From: Vibrio sp. BS-M-Sm-2
GTDB taxonomy: Bacteria; Pseudomonadota; Gammaproteobacteria; Enterobacterales; Vibrionaceae
Direction: 5' to 3'
Length of the DNA: 64,000 nucleotides
Assembly: GCF_041504345.1 (NCBI RefSeq)
Contig: NZ_CP167895.1
Location: 1,550,001-1,614,000, forward strand
The position numbers and the translations under genes are program-made. The notes beneath the pieces were generated by a model. That model was not told where the DNA came from and did no database searches. It saw nothing but the letters and a program-made list of their open reading frames with translations. Below, piece after piece: positions 25,643-34,856 of the stretch; position 1 is the stretch's first letter; each line of letters opens with the position of its first letter.

Positions 25643-27685
25643 TTAGTCACACATCCCGTCAAATGTCCAATGCCAATAACTCTGGAACGGATCGGATCCC
25701 CAGTTTTCAACGTTGGCCGTAAAACGGGTACCCCAATACTGAACGGTAGCGCCTGCAGGATAGAAAATGTATGGGCTCCACTCTGGAACATCAACACAAG
25801 AACCTTCTGGCTGTGGTTCAGGCTGAGGCAGTTCCAATACACTGCTTACCGCTACATAAGCGTCCGTTGCCCCTTGTGCACCCGATACCATTACGTAGAT
25901 ATCATCCCCTTGTATACCTCCAAAGCCACAATACTCGTAGTTATCCAAGTTGGTAGACGAGCAATCGTAATCATTCAAGGATGCAGGGCGACCAATTGCA
26001 ACATACAAATCAACGTTACCGTAACCATTGTAAGTTTGGAGCCAAACATCGCTTTGAGAGCTGTTCTTTAGAACAAATTGCTGTTGGTCGTTACCGCTGC
26101 TCAGCACAGGTGCAGGCACATTAAACTCTAGAGCCGTGATACCCGGTGTTGGTGTTGGTGTTGGTGTTGGTGGATTAGGGTTCGGGTTCGGCTGACCGGA
26201 GCCACAATCTTGAACACTAATTCCAACCTGGCTAAATGCTGTACGCACCGCTGATGCTTCGTAACCTAGCTTTTGCGCAGCCTTACAAACACCATCTGCT
26301 CCAGCTTGGAAGTTAGATCTTGACGTCCAGTACAGTTGGTTAGCTGTTGCGTAAGCCATGAATGCTTTTTTAATGTCCCAACCGTTACTGGTTGCTAAGT
26401 GGTAGAACGCTTTATTAAAGATCCCTGAACTATGGTGAACATCAATGCCATTGTAATACTGGTTGATGTGACCGATAGACATACCATCTTGACTTGGGTT
26501 AATGAAGTAACGCATCGCATCACTATGCTTCATTACATGCTCGCCCATCTTCCAATTGAAAGTGCCATGTACATATTCACTAAGCGCCGCAGCAGCTACA
26601 TCAGAGAAAGATTCGTTCATTCCGCCCGACATACCACGATACTCAAGGTTTGAGTTTTGTTCAGTAAAGCCGTGGCTCACCTCATGAGCAATCACGTCCC
26701 ACGTCGCTAATGGATACATGGATTGGTTACCATCGCCAAACGTCATTTGACGGCCATCCCAAAACGCGTTCCCATAGTTCGAACCGTAGTGAACACGCAT
26801 AGTAAGCTTTTGTTGAATAGGACGTGTGTTCAACCAATCTTGGTACATGTCGAACACACGTTGGCCAAAGTAATGTGCGTCGTTCATTGGCGCATACGCA
26901 CCGTTAACAGCGCGGTAATTATTGACGTTCTTACCGTAATTTCCGTTACAACTAAATTGATGAATCTGCCCTGAGCCTTGTTGGTTGTTCATGTTCATAG
27001 TCACAACGTTTTGGCTGTCCATCTGGCAATACGAGTTGACTTGGAATCCGCCAAACTGTGTGTTCGAGCCAAAGTAATAACGGCCACTTTTCTGGTTTCC
27101 GCCCGGTCCTTCTGCCTCAATGAACGCAATACCTTCCCAACGATCCAGTAACTCACCCGATTTAGCATCAACAAGCGTAATCGGTCTTGAGGGTGCCATG
27201 CCCAGAGTCTGCAAGAAATCGACCTTATAAATCAGGCGCGCTTGTTGCTGTTCATCAAGCCAAATAAGAAGCTCGGTGTTAGGGTCACGAATAGTCGCCG
27301 CGGCAACCCCTTTGTGCTGTGACTTTGCAATATCGACAGCTTGCTTTGCGCTAATCATTGGCAGTGTCGAGCCAATATCTGACTCAATACCCGTTAATAC
27401 TTGGCCATCAACCGCTTTCGCAAAGCCCTTCTGAGAAAGATCAACCACTACCGATTGACCGTAAACCGGAATCCCGTAGTGAAGTTGTGTTTTACGTAGG
27501 AGTGTTGTAGTACCAGTGTTCACTCGACTTGCGTCTTGGTAAGCAAGTGGTTGGCTTACAGCGGGAAAACCCTGTGTTGTTTGATTGAGTACTGTAGATA
27601 AATCGACTTGCGAGTAGTCGACAATATTGGCAGCTTGAGAAGTAAACGCTATCGGAAATAGCATTAGTAAATGTGCACCACGCAT
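25643..27685 (-). CDS. Secreted M4 (vibriolysin-like) zinc metalloprotease with PPC and chitin-binding domains
   Basis: Exported thermolysin-family protease of 680 residues. In order: signal peptide (1-18); FTP/PepSY propeptide (to about 195); M4 catalytic domain with HEVSH (334-338) as zinc site, third ligand Glu near 358 in GGMNESFSD and a later catalytic His in DVHHSSG (about 417); a Pro/Thr linker (NPNPNPPTPTPTPTP); a PPC pre-peptidase C-terminal domain (ALEFNVPAPVLSSG to about 615); and a C-terminal carbohydrate-binding module of the CBM5/12 type (WSPYIFYPAGATVQYWG, WHWTFDG). It resembles the haemagglutinin/proteases of vibrios. Such proteases are usually type II secreted and quorum-sensing controlled. 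The extra chitin-binding tail suggests action at chitinous surfaces. Confidence 0.92.
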   Translation of the reverse strand: MRGAHLLMLFPIAFTSQAANIVDYSQVDLSTVLNQTTQGFPAVSQPLAYQDASRVNTGTTTLLRKTQLHYGIPVYGQSVVVDLSQKGFAKAVDGQVLTGIESDIGSTLPMISAKQAVDIAKSQHKGVAAATIRDPNTELLIWLDEQQQARLIYKVDFLQTLGMAPSRPITLVDAKSGELLDRWEGIAFIEAEGPGGNQKSGRYYFGSNTQFGGFQVNSYCQMDSQNVVTMNMNNQQGSGQIHQFSCNGNYGKNVNNYRAVNGAYAPMNDAHYFGQRVFDMYQDWLNTRPIQQKLTMRVHYGSNYGNAFWDGRQMTFGDGNQSMYPLATWDVIAHEVSHGFTEQNSNLEYRGMSGGMNESFSDVAAAALSEYVHGTFNWKMGEHVMKHSDAMRYFINPSQDGMSIGHINQYYNGIDVHHSSGIFNKAFYHLATSNGWDIKKAFMAYATANQLYWTSRSNFQAGADGVCKAAQKLGYEASAVRTAFSQVGISVQDCGSGQPNPNPNPPTPTPTPTPGITALEFNVPAPVLSSGNDQQQFVLKNSSQSDVWLQTYNGYGNVDLYVAIGRPASLNDYDCSSTNLDNYEYCGFGGIQGDDIYVMVSGAQGATDAYVAVSSVLELPQPEPQPEGSCVDVPEWSPYIFYPAGATVQYWGTRFTANVENWGSDPFQSYWHWTFDGMCD

Positions 27686-28084
27686 ACATCACCTTTATAA
27701 TTATGTTTTTATTGATTCACCAACTAGATGAAGTCGCATCTTAACGATAGATATTGCACATAAAGAAATAAACTCAGTTGCATATGTGAGATTAATTCAA
27801 AACATAATTAATGATGTCTTTCGAATTGAGATATACCGCAAAAATTTATTTAAAATCTTATAGTTAGTTAAATATTAAAGTGTTATTTCTATAAATAGGA
27901 AATGATAAATCGCACAGTAATAAGCATTAAAACCAATCCAAAGAAGTCACGTGAACGATAACCTCTTTGATAGTTTCACACAGGTCGGGTAACCGATAGC
28001 GAGATCAGATCGCTATCGGGCAGTGGTCTGATGAATAAGTGAAGGATGAAATGTGAATAGATGAAGAATAATCGATGATGAAAC
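27686..28084. other. Intergenic region with a perfect hairpin
   Basis: AT-rich promoter side of the protease gene. CCGATAGCGA (27993-28002) and TCGCTATCGG (28010-28019) form a perfect 10-bp stem with a 7-nt loop, but there is no T run on either strand. It may mark the 3' end of the trpS transcript through a different mechanism. Confidence 0.5.
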
Positions 28085-29107
28085 TTACAAGATGTTCAGG
28101 CCAAATAGTTCTTTAACATCAAACAACACGGTTTCGGTTCTTTCTCTCGAGACTTGTGTACCTTGGCGTAAGATATCGATGAGTTGCGCTTTGTCATCCA
28201 ACAGTTCGGCTCTGCGCGCTCTTATCGGGCGAATCATCTCTTGTAGACACTCTTCCAATACCTTTTTAGTTTGGCCATCCCCTAACCCGCCTCTGCGGTA
28301 GTGATCTTTTAGTTCATTGACGTAGTGAGCGTCAGTATGGAAAGCATCAAGATAGGTAAACACGATGTTCCCTTCTACTTGGCCCGGATCTTCGATTCGT
28401 AGATGATTTGGGTCGGTATACATGGATTTCACTGCTGCTCGAATCTCTTTCTCGGTCGCACCTAAGTTGATAGCGTTGCCCATTGATTTGGACATCTTGC
28501 TCTTACCGTCCGTACTCGGAAGCCGAGAGGCGTTGCTAAGCAGAGGTTTACACTCATTTAAGATTGGCTTGCCCGCGAGTGAGTTAACTTTTCTCACGAT
28601 CTCGTTGGTCTGCTCTAGCATCGGCAATTGGTCGTCACCAACAGGAATCAAAGTCGCGTTAAAGGCTGTGATATCAGCCGCTTGTGAAATCGGATAAGTA
28701 AGAAAACCAGCCGGAATTGAGCGACCAAATTCCTTGTTTTGAATCTCACTTTTAACGGTTGGATTGCGTTCCAAACGAGCGATAGACACAAGGTTGCTGT
28801 AGAACATGGTAAGTTCAGCCAGTGCTGGTAATTGCGATTGAAGGCAGATTGTGGTTTTTGTTGGGTCGATACCTACCGCTAGATAATCAGCCACCACATT
28901 GAGAATGTTAGACGATACCTTGGCAGAATTATGAGCGTTGTCAGTAAGCCCTTGCATGTCGGCAACCAATATCGTTTGGTCGTGAATATGCTGCAACGAA
29001 GTGCGCTGCTGAAGTGAGCCAACATAGTGACCCAGATGTAAAGGGCCTGTCGCTCGGTCGCCAGTCAGAATAATTTCAGGTTTGTTCGTGTTTTGAGGTG
29101 TTTTCAT
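28085..29107 (-). CDS. trpS: Tryptophanyl-tRNA synthetase, probable second copy
   Basis: Cytoplasmic class I synthetase that charges tRNA-Trp, 340 residues. The HIGH-type motif is GPLHLGHYVG (21-30) and the KMSKS motif is GKSKMSKSMGN (about 201-211). The ribosome site is TTGGAGATACC. The gene is isolated; in vibrios the housekeeping trpS usually lies in the dam-rpe-gph cluster, so this is probably a paralogue. A complete trp-type attenuator with a leader peptide containing two adjacent Trp codons lies directly upstream. Expression should therefore rise when charged tRNA-Trp is scarce, which would suit a stress-induced backup enzyme. Paralogue status needs the rest of the genome. Confidence 0.92.
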   Translation of the reverse strand: MKTPQNTNKPEIILTGDRATGPLHLGHYVGSLQQRTSLQHIHDQTILVADMQGLTDNAHNSAKVSSNILNVVADYLAVGIDPTKTTICLQSQLPALAELTMFYSNLVSIARLERNPTVKSEIQNKEFGRSIPAGFLTYPISQAADITAFNATLIPVGDDQLPMLEQTNEIVRKVNSLAGKPILNECKPLLSNASRLPSTDGKSKMSKSMGNAINLGATEKEIRAAVKSMYTDPNHLRIEDPGQVEGNIVFTYLDAFHTDAHYVNELKDHYRRGGLGDGQTKKVLEECLQEMIRPIRARRAELLDDKAQLIDILRQGTQVSRERTETVLFDVKELFGLNIL

Positions 29108-29121
29108 AAGGTATCTCCAAG

Positions 29122-29190
29122 TAATAAAAGCTACTGGAGATAAAAAGAGACGACATTCTTGGTGACATTCTTCACTACCTTCCAGCAGCT
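29122..29190 (-). terminator. Attenuator terminator (3:4 stem) in the trpS leader
   Basis: In leader RNA, AGCUGCUGGA (complement of 29181-29190) pairs with UCCAGUAGCU (complement of 29129-29138), a 10-bp stem with one G-U pair, followed directly by UUUUAUUA. The loop holds two AAGAAUGU repeats that can form an inner stem with ACAUUCUU. AGCAGC (complement of 29211-29216) can instead pair with the GCUGCU part, giving the antiterminator. Confidence 0.75.
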
Positions 29191-29216
29191 AAAGAATGTG
29201 AGTATTCCGTGCTGCT

Positions 29217-29270
29217 CTAAATAGAGCACCACCAAAAGAAAATTGAAGTTGAAGCGGAATTAAATTTCAT
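29217..29270 (-). CDS. trp-type leader peptide upstream of trpS
   Basis: A 17-codon frame, MKFNSASTSIFFWWCSI, beginning at ATG 29270 with TAGG upstream and ending at TAG 29217-29219. Two consecutive Trp codons lie four codons before the stop, exactly where a stalled ribosome would cover the first arm (GUGCUCUA) of the 1:2 hairpin. This is the classical layout of ribosome-mediated transcription attenuation. The peptide itself is presumed to have no other role. Confidence 0.8.
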   Translation of the reverse strand: MKFNSASTSIFFWWCSI

Positions 29271-29279
29271 GATTAAAAC

Positions 29280-29320
29280 CTACCAATAATAAGAGTTAGC
29301 GACAACCCTTTTATTGGTAG
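29280..29320. repeat. Inverted repeat CTACCAATAA / TTATTGGTAG
   Basis: Perfect 10-bp arms (29280-29289 and 29311-29320) extended by partial AAG/CTT pairing, with a gap of about 21 bp, just upstream of the leader peptide. It could be an operator or a hairpin at the 5' end of the leader transcript. Confidence 0.5.
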
Positions 29321-29403
29321 ACAATAAAACTAACGTACCGAAACCGGTTTTCAAGGCGTTTCAAAACAGGAACTATTGAATATGCACATCGTAAGTAAAT
29401 GTA

Positions 29404-30177
29404 TTAATTACATAAATCAATAATTCTAGAACGCATTGCTTGGTTGACGTTAAAGTGAGCATTCAAAAACTCGAGCTGTGCCAGAGCCGATTCAGCAGTA
29501 CGCTCGTAACCTTGTGTAAAGCTTGGTAGCAATTGAGCAAACTTAGGAAAGCGTACTTCTAGCCTTCTATCCGACATAAATTCATCAACGAATTCAGGCT
29601 CAGACTGTTCCGTTTGCTCCACAAGACCAATCAAGCGATCGAGTGCGTAAGATTGAACGAACCGACTGCCCGACAGCTTTTCACCTCGATTATAGCGAGA
29701 CATACCCACATAAAGATTGGTTAGTGCCTCACCAATGAGCCACTCTTGGGTGTTAGCGTGTGCCTCCCCTTTTACTGGTGGAACACAACACTGCGTATCA
29801 AATTCAGGTTGCTGCCAAACAATGCGCCCTTCAGCAAATGGAATATGCGCTAACTCGTGGGGTTCGAATACCGCAAACTCACAGAATATCCCATCGGCAT
29901 AAAGTACTTTATAGCCATCGACCGTGTTCCTTACGGCATAGTCGATTGGAAGAATGTCAGATAACCAATGCAAGCTGTCTAAGAAATACTGCTTATGCCC
30001 CGTTTGTACTATCGCGAAGAAATCCACGTCTGAATATTGATCCAATCGCTCCGTTTCAATGCCAACAGAACCTAGCCCTAACAAGGCGTGCGCCTTACCA
30101 GAAGCTCTTAAAGATTCTCCAATCGCATCTAAACGTTGTAGGAGTTTTTCTGGTGTATTTGGTTGTTGTACTGGCAT
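29404..30177 (-). CDS. Nucleotidyltransferase-fold protein
   Basis: A 257-residue cytoplasmic protein from ATG 30177 (MPVQQPNTPEKLLQRL). The start is supported by AGGGATAGAG upstream; the longer frame to 30231 has no such site. The segment ALLGLGSVGIETERLDQYSDVDFFAIV is the nucleotidyltransferase pattern: Gly-Ser, then Asp-x-Asp for metal binding, as in aminoglycoside and lincosamide nucleotidyltransferases. The C-terminal part is helical. The substrate is unknown, and the motif fits both antibiotic-modifying and housekeeping relatives. Monocistronic, 160 bp after dsdA. Confidence 0.75.
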   Translation of the reverse strand: MPVQQPNTPEKLLQRLDAIGESLRASGKAHALLGLGSVGIETERLDQYSDVDFFAIVQTGHKQYFLDSLHWLSDILPIDYAVRNTVDGYKVLYADGIFCEFAVFEPHELAHIPFAEGRIVWQQPEFDTQCCVPPVKGEAHANTQEWLIGEALTNLYVGMSRYNRGEKLSGSRFVQSYALDRLIGLVEQTEQSEPEFVDEFMSDRRLEVRFPKFAQLLPSFTQGYERTAESALAQLEFLNAHFNVNQAMRSRIIDLCN

Positions 30178-30337
30178 CGCTCTATCCCTATCAAATTGAG
30201 TGCCACTCAACCTAACTGACAGTGATAACAAGGATGAAGTCTAATTTATAAAATCTGTGTTTTAGGTAACGATCTGCGCAACTTATTGTTTCATTGAAGC
30301 GGATAAAACAGCCACGAGCACCCGCTTTTTATTCAAT

Positions 30338-31669
30338 TTATAACGAAGACTTCGTTAAATACGCTGCCATTTCTTGCTCTGGAACCATACCGCCGCCTGT
30401 CGCCCAAACAAGATGAGTCGCGTTCGCTAATGTAGATTCAGTTATGCCTAATCTCTTCAGATATTCACTGTTGTGTTCAACATGAATAGCACCCGGCATA
30501 CCAGCCAATGCTGAAGGCTCAAGTTGAATGCCCTCGGCTTGGTTCAATATGCCTAACAATTGGTACATACGTTCATCAGTTAATGTGTAGTAACCATCAA
30601 GCAAACGCTCCATCGCGCGACCGACAAATCCAGATGCTCGACCCACCGCCAAACCGTCTGCGGCGGTGAGGTTATCGATACCAAGATCTTGCACCGCAAT
30701 CTCATCATGTAAACCCGAGTGAACACCGAGCAGCATGCAAGGCGAATGAGTCGGCTCAGCAAAAATACAGTGAACATCATCACCAAACGCCATCTTTAAA
30801 CCAAATGCCACACCACCAGGGCCGCCACCAACACCACATGGCAAGTAAACGAACAATGGGTGCTCTTTATCGACGACAATCTGTTGTTGTTCGAATTGTT
30901 GTTTGAGCCTCTCTCCCGCCACAGAATAACCAAGGAACAAGGTTTGAGAGTTCTCATCATCAATGAAGAAACATCGCGGGTCTTGCTCTGCTTCTTTACG
31001 ACCTTGTTCTACCGCAACACCGTAGTCTTGTTCGTACTCAACGACATTAACGCCGTGCTCACGCAGTTTGTTCTTCTTCCACGCTCTTGCATCAGCAGAC
31101 ATATGAACCGATACCGTAAAACCAAGCTTGGCACTCATGATGCCGATAGACATACCAAGGTTACCTGTTGACCCTACGGCAATACTGTATTGTTTAAAGA
31201 AGTCACGAAATTCAGGCTCTAACAGCTTGCTGTAATCATCGCTCTCACTCAGTAATCCAGCTTCAATCGCAAGCTTTTCGGCATGCGTTAGTACTTCATA
31301 AATACCACCACGCGCTTTGATTGAACCAGAAATCGGCAAGTGGCTGTCTTTCTTCATCATCAAGCGCCCTTTTATTGGCTGCTGATAATGAGCTTCTAAT
31401 GCCAACTTCATTGCAGGGATATCGATAAGCTCAGATTCGATGATGCCATTCGTCACATGAGTTTCAGGAAATGCCTTCGCCAGATAAGGGGCAAACCTTT
31501 GTAACCTCAAACTCGCATCATGAATATCTTGTTCGCCCAATCCCACATAAGGTAAACCGCGCTCCAGAGTCGTCACATTTGGGTTAAACCAAACCACTTC
31601 TTCCAATGCAATTAATTGTTGAAGTAATGGGAAGTCTGAGATGAGTTTATCGATATTCAATTCAGTCAT
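30338..31669 (-). CDS. dsdA: D-serine ammonia-lyase
   Basis: PLP enzyme converting D-serine to pyruvate and ammonia, 443 residues from ATG 31669 ([10 protein letters not shown]), chosen for the AAGG ribosome site and agreement with the E. coli enzyme; the frame to 31723 is an artefact. The PLP lysine is Lys118 in SGSIKARGG, the same position as in E. coli DsdA. The phosphate-binding glycine loop is GSTGNLG and a second Gly-rich stretch is [11 protein letters not shown]. It is divergent from a DsdC-like LysR regulator, the standard arrangement for D-serine-induced expression. No D-serine permease gene (dsdX) lies beside it. Confidence 0.95.
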   Translation of the reverse strand: MTELNIDKLISDFPLLQQLIALEEVVWFNPNVTTLERGLPYVGLGEQDIHDASLRLQRFAPYLAKAFPETHVTNGIIESELIDIPAMKLALEAHYQQPIKGRLMMKKDSHLPISGSIKARGGIYEVLTHAEKLAIEAGLLSESDDYSKLLEPEFRDFFKQYSIAVGSTGNLGMSIGIMSAKLGFTVSVHMSADARAWKKNKLREHGVNVVEYEQDYGVAVEQGRKEAEQDPRCFFIDDENSQTLFLGYSVAGERLKQQFEQQQIVVDKEHPLFVYLPCGVGGGPGGVAFGLKMAFGDDVHCIFAEPTHSPCMLLGVHSGLHDEIAVQDLGIDNLTAADGLAVGRASGFVGRAMERLLDGYYTLTDERMYQLLGILNQAEGIQLEPSALAGMPGAIHVEHNSEYLKRLGITESTLANATHLVWATGGGMVPEQEMAAYLTKSSL

Positions 31670-31828
31670 GGGTGACCTTCTCTGGTAAAGCGCGTACTGC
31701 GCAGGTTCAATCATTAGTAACACTATTTAAACGGGATTTTGGTGTTTGTTCAAACGACGAAAAATCACACTTACATGAACTAAATTCATCTATGACCTAA
31801 TAGTTCGAGAATTAACTCAGCTAAAGCA

Positions 31829-31848
31829 AGTTATGATTAACTATAACT
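31829..31848. promoter_or_regulatory. Palindrome in the dsdA-dsdC intergenic region
   Basis: AGTTATGATTAACTATAACT has 6-bp inverted arms (AGTTAT/ATAACT) and LysR-type T-N11-A symmetry. Its position between the divergent genes fits a DsdC binding site. Confidence 0.5.
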
Positions 31849-31924
31849 CATAGATAGAGCTATGATATGACATCCACGATGTGTATCGAATTCCTCTTGT
31901 TTGAACCAAGGTGCCCTTAACGAC

Positions 31925-32866
31925 ATGTATAGCGAAGACAACCTGTACTCCAAAAATCAACGCTTAAACAGCCACCAGCTGTCAAAACTGCACACGTTTG
32001 AAGTGGCGGCTCGACATGGTTCTTTTTCACTTGCAGCCCAAGAATTATCGATGACACCAAGTGCGGTTTCTCATCGTATCAACAAGCTCGAAAGAGAAAT
32101 GGATATACAGCTGTTTGAACGTGCGCACCGAAAAATCGCTCTAACAAGCGAAGGCAAACGCATCTATGCCGCATTGAGCCGCACCTTGAATGATCTAAAC
32201 CAAGAGATTTTAGATGTTAAGAACGACGAAATATCGGGCACACTCACGATCTATTCACGGCCGACATTTGCGCAGAGTTGGCTAGTACCTCGGATAGCGG
32301 ACTTCAAACAACGTTACCCATCAATCACATTAAAGCTGCTAACGGGCAATGAAAATATCAGCTTTCAAGGACACGGTATCGATATTGCCATCTACTTCGA
32401 TGATCTTTTTCCCGATAAACTTTTCTGCCAAGCATTCATGCACGAGAGCATGACTCCGGTTTGTAGCATTCAATACGCTGAGTTACACGGGCTTAATCAA
32501 CAACCAGAGAACCTCAATAGAGCCACGTTACTGCATGACAACCAAGCATGGAACTACGATTCGAACCGCAATGAATGGGAAGTGTGGGCACAAGCGAACA
32601 AACTCAGCACTGTGCATTCAAACTCTAACATCGAGTTTGACCGTTCAGATCTCGCGATACTGGCAGCTATAAACAATGCAGGTATTGCCATTGGGCGATA
32701 TAGCGTTGTATCGAAATATCTTAAAGACAATACGCTCATCGCACCGTTTGCTGAACCACCAGTTACGTGCAAACAACAGTATTATTTTGCGACGCCGTCA
32801 GAACACCAATCACCAAAAGTTAAAATGTTTATTGAGTGGGCTTTAGAGCAAAGAGATCAAATGTAG
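31925..32866 (+). CDS. dsdC: DsdC-like LysR regulator of D-serine catabolism
   Basis: A 313-residue LysR regulator from ATG 31925. The frame opens at TTG 31901, but ATG 31925 has AAGGTG upstream and gives a length close to E. coli DsdC (311). The helix-turn-helix is GSFSLAAQELSMTPSAVSHRINKLE (about residues 33-57), followed by the effector-binding domain. Divergence from dsdA and the sequence character (TLTIYSRPTFAQSWLVPRI) support the name. It should activate dsdA when D-serine is present. It is convergent with an AraC-family gene. Confidence 0.87.
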   Translation: MYSEDNLYSKNQRLNSHQLSKLHTFEVAARHGSFSLAAQELSMTPSAVSHRINKLEREMDIQLFERAHRKIALTSEGKRIYAALSRTLNDLNQEILDVKNDEISGTLTIYSRPTFAQSWLVPRIADFKQRYPSITLKLLTGNENISFQGHGIDIAIYFDDLFPDKLFCQAFMHESMTPVCSIQYAELHGLNQQPENLNRATLLHDNQAWNYDSNRNEWEVWAQANKLSTVHSNSNIEFDRSDLAILAAINNAGIAIGRYSVVSKYLKDNTLIAPFAEPPVTCKQQYYFATPSEHQSPKVKMFIEWALEQRDQM

Positions 32867-33198
32867 GTGTGTATGTTCGGATCGTGTGAGTAATACGGAG
32901 TACGTGGAATATGGGAATTCTTGGCACTTAACCTTCGCGGGCCTTTTACGAGCTTAGCTCCGGTGCTTTCTCAGGTTATTGACAGGTTGGCAATTAGCGC
33001 TGTTAATGAACTTGGTATTTCCAATATTAGCTTTGATGATCTGGTTGCCTAAAATAAGAAAACGCTCATCTTCGGCCAACAATAACAATAACAAGCAACA
33101 AGCAACAAGCAACAAGACAAACCTCTGCCGATGAAGAAGATGATTAAAAGCGGCGTAGCGTGGCAAGTAACGTTAGCGCTTGGGCCAAACAAGAAGGG
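32867..33198. repeat. Intergenic region with AACAAGC heptamer repeats
   Basis: Between two convergent genes. It holds AACAAT x2 (33078-33089) followed by nearly four tandem AACAAGC units (33090-33116). A minus-strand frame of 70 codons covers the repeat but gives a leucine run from the repeat itself and no known domain. No clear terminator seen. Confidence 0.6.
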
Positions 33199-33996
33199 TT
33201 ACGGTGTCGCGACTCTATTGCTGACGACGGTTTTGATGTATTCACTTGGCGACAAACCAAATTTCCCTTTAAAGCGCTGACTAAAACGCCCTTCCGATTG
33301 GTAACCGCAAGACTGAGCCAACATCGCTACATTCTGTTGTCCGTTTTGCATCAGATAAAGCGCATGACTCAACCGAACTTCAGCCAACACCTCACGATAT
33401 TGCATACCTTCCAATTTGAGCTTTCGAATCAGCGTTGCTCGGCTCATTGCAAAACGCTCCGCCACTGACTCTAGCGGATGCTTCTCATCTGGTGAGAGTG
33501 AAAGATAATGGCTGAGCTTTTGGCTAAACGAAACGTTGGCACTGGCAAACAATCGATGCAGCACCGCTTTTTCAGCTAATTGCTGGTACAAGCCCTGCAA
33601 CCAAAACTGTTGAGTCTCTTTGCTCATGCTCTGTGTATCAAACGAGAACAGCGCGTTGAGTGAGTCTTGTAAGTTTCGATCCGCTTTCACTGTAGGCAGT
33701 CCCAGATCATTCGAACGTTCCTCACTTAAATCAAGCATCGCCTGAGAAGGTTGGAATTGAAAGCTGAATACTCGCGACAAGAAACGCCCTTTGTGGGGCA
33801 TGTTCTCAAAACTTAGTGAAGCTGATACCTCACACAACAGCAGCTCAGAATGTGAGAGCTCTACCGCCGAATCTTTCCAAAACAGGCGCTTACTGCCTGT
33901 AATGATCTGAATGATACTAGGGGATAGAATCCTCACATTACGCAGCTTTTGTAACTGCTCTGCACGAAAGATCGTGACTTGATATTGATGATTCAT
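33199..33996 (-). CDS. AraC family transcriptional regulator
   Basis: A 265-residue regulator from ATG 33996 (MNHQYQVTIF), preferred over 34023 because AAGGGGATGAG precedes it. The N-terminal half is a cupin-like ligand domain. The C-terminal 100 residues hold the two helix-turn-helix motifs (ESVAERFAMSRATLIRKLK and NVAMLAQSCGYQSEGRFSQRF, then FGLSPSEYI). It ends 40 bp or so upstream of the YbhB-family gene on the same strand, but that gene lies upstream, so the two may be one transcript with YbhB first. Confidence 0.88.
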   Translation of the reverse strand: MNHQYQVTIFRAEQLQKLRNVRILSPSIIQIITGSKRLFWKDSAVELSHSELLLCEVSASLSFENMPHKGRFLSRVFSFQFQPSQAMLDLSEERSNDLGLPTVKADRNLQDSLNALFSFDTQSMSKETQQFWLQGLYQQLAEKAVLHRLFASANVSFSQKLSHYLSLSPDEKHPLESVAERFAMSRATLIRKLKLEGMQYREVLAEVRLSHALYLMQNGQQNVAMLAQSCGYQSEGRFSQRFKGKFGLSPSEYIKTVVSNRVATP

Positions 33997-34036
33997 CTCA
34001 TCCCCTTGTTTACTTATTATCAACTTGTATAAGCTA

Positions 34037-34570
34037 TTAACGTGTATAAGTTGCGGTCAATTTCGCTTTGTCTAAAGCCATACTGTTCAACGTGAACCCA
34101 ACCACTGCCGACGGCGTATTTTCGTCTAGGTTAAGTTTGTCCGTTGGCAGTGCCCAAACCGTGAACTGGTAGCGGTGCATGCCATCTTTTTCCGGAGGAC
34201 AAACGCCACCGTATCCAACTGTGCCGTAATCAATACGACCTTCTTTGCCGCCGACTTTAGAGATGTCGACACCGCGAGGTAACTCGTTCACAGTTGCAGG
34301 GATATCAAACGCAACCCAGTGCCAGAAGCCACTTTCAGTCGGTGCATCTGGGTCATAAGCCGTGATTGCAAAGCTTTTGGTACCTGCTGGTGCATCTTTC
34401 CACATCAACTGTGGTGATAGGTTTTCGCCATCACAACCCCAGCTTGAGTATTCAAAGGTCTTCGCCATTGGATGACCTTCTTGAATGTCATTACTCGTTA
34501 GTTCAAACGCCTGGGCAGTGCCTACAGATAAAATGCTAATTACCAATACTGATTTAGTGATTGCTTTCAT
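34037..34570 (-). CDS. YbhB/YbcL (PEBP) family protein, exported
   Basis: A 177-residue phosphatidylethanolamine-binding-protein-fold protein. The start ATG 34570 has GAGGAACACC upstream and opens with a signal peptide (MKAITKSVLVISILSVGTAQA); the upstream 25 codons are not credible. Family-typical blocks are CDGENLSPQLMWKDAPAGTKSFAI, DPDAPTESGFWHWVAFDIP and CPPEKDGMHRYQFTVWAL. In E. coli YbhB/YbcL function is largely unknown; YbcL variants can suppress host neutrophil migration. This one is periplasmic by signal peptide. It is probably transcribed with the AraC gene downstream (40-bp gap). Confidence 0.9.
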   Translation of the reverse strand: MKAITKSVLVISILSVGTAQAFELTSNDIQEGHPMAKTFEYSSWGCDGENLSPQLMWKDAPAGTKSFAITAYDPDAPTESGFWHWVAFDIPATVNELPRGVDISKVGGKEGRIDYGTVGYGGVCPPEKDGMHRYQFTVWALPTDKLNLDENTPSAVVGFTLNSMALDKAKLTATYTR

Positions 34571-34856
34571 GATGGTGTTCCTCTGATTAGGTATGAACTC
34601 AGTATAGTCTGAGCAACCCGCAAGTGAATAACAATAAGTATACAATTAGCCAAATAGCACGTTCATAATGATACTTACTGCATTTTTCACCATTTTTGAA
34701 AAAACATTCAACAATTGCTATTAAAAGAGTACATATTGACGTGCAGGTTAGAAGTCATTTCCAAGACCTTTAGTCTTACCAAAGAGCCGTTAACGAAGAT
34801 GACTAGCGTTATGGATTAACACTAACTAAGACTCGCCCCTAACTAATAGTCGCACC

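Noticed and set aside
27993-28019. Intrinsic terminator for trpS
   Set aside because: The hairpin is perfect but has no T run on either strand, so it is listed only as a hairpin within the intergenic entry.
32954-33166. Minus-strand frame of 70 codons in the dsdC-AraC gap
   Set aside because: Its Leu/Cys run is only the translation of the AACAAGC repeat. There is no ribosome site and no domain.
33120-33200. Possible integron attC-like site (GTTAGCGC near 33170)
   Set aside because: No paired core sites, no palindromic attC body and no cassette structure around it.
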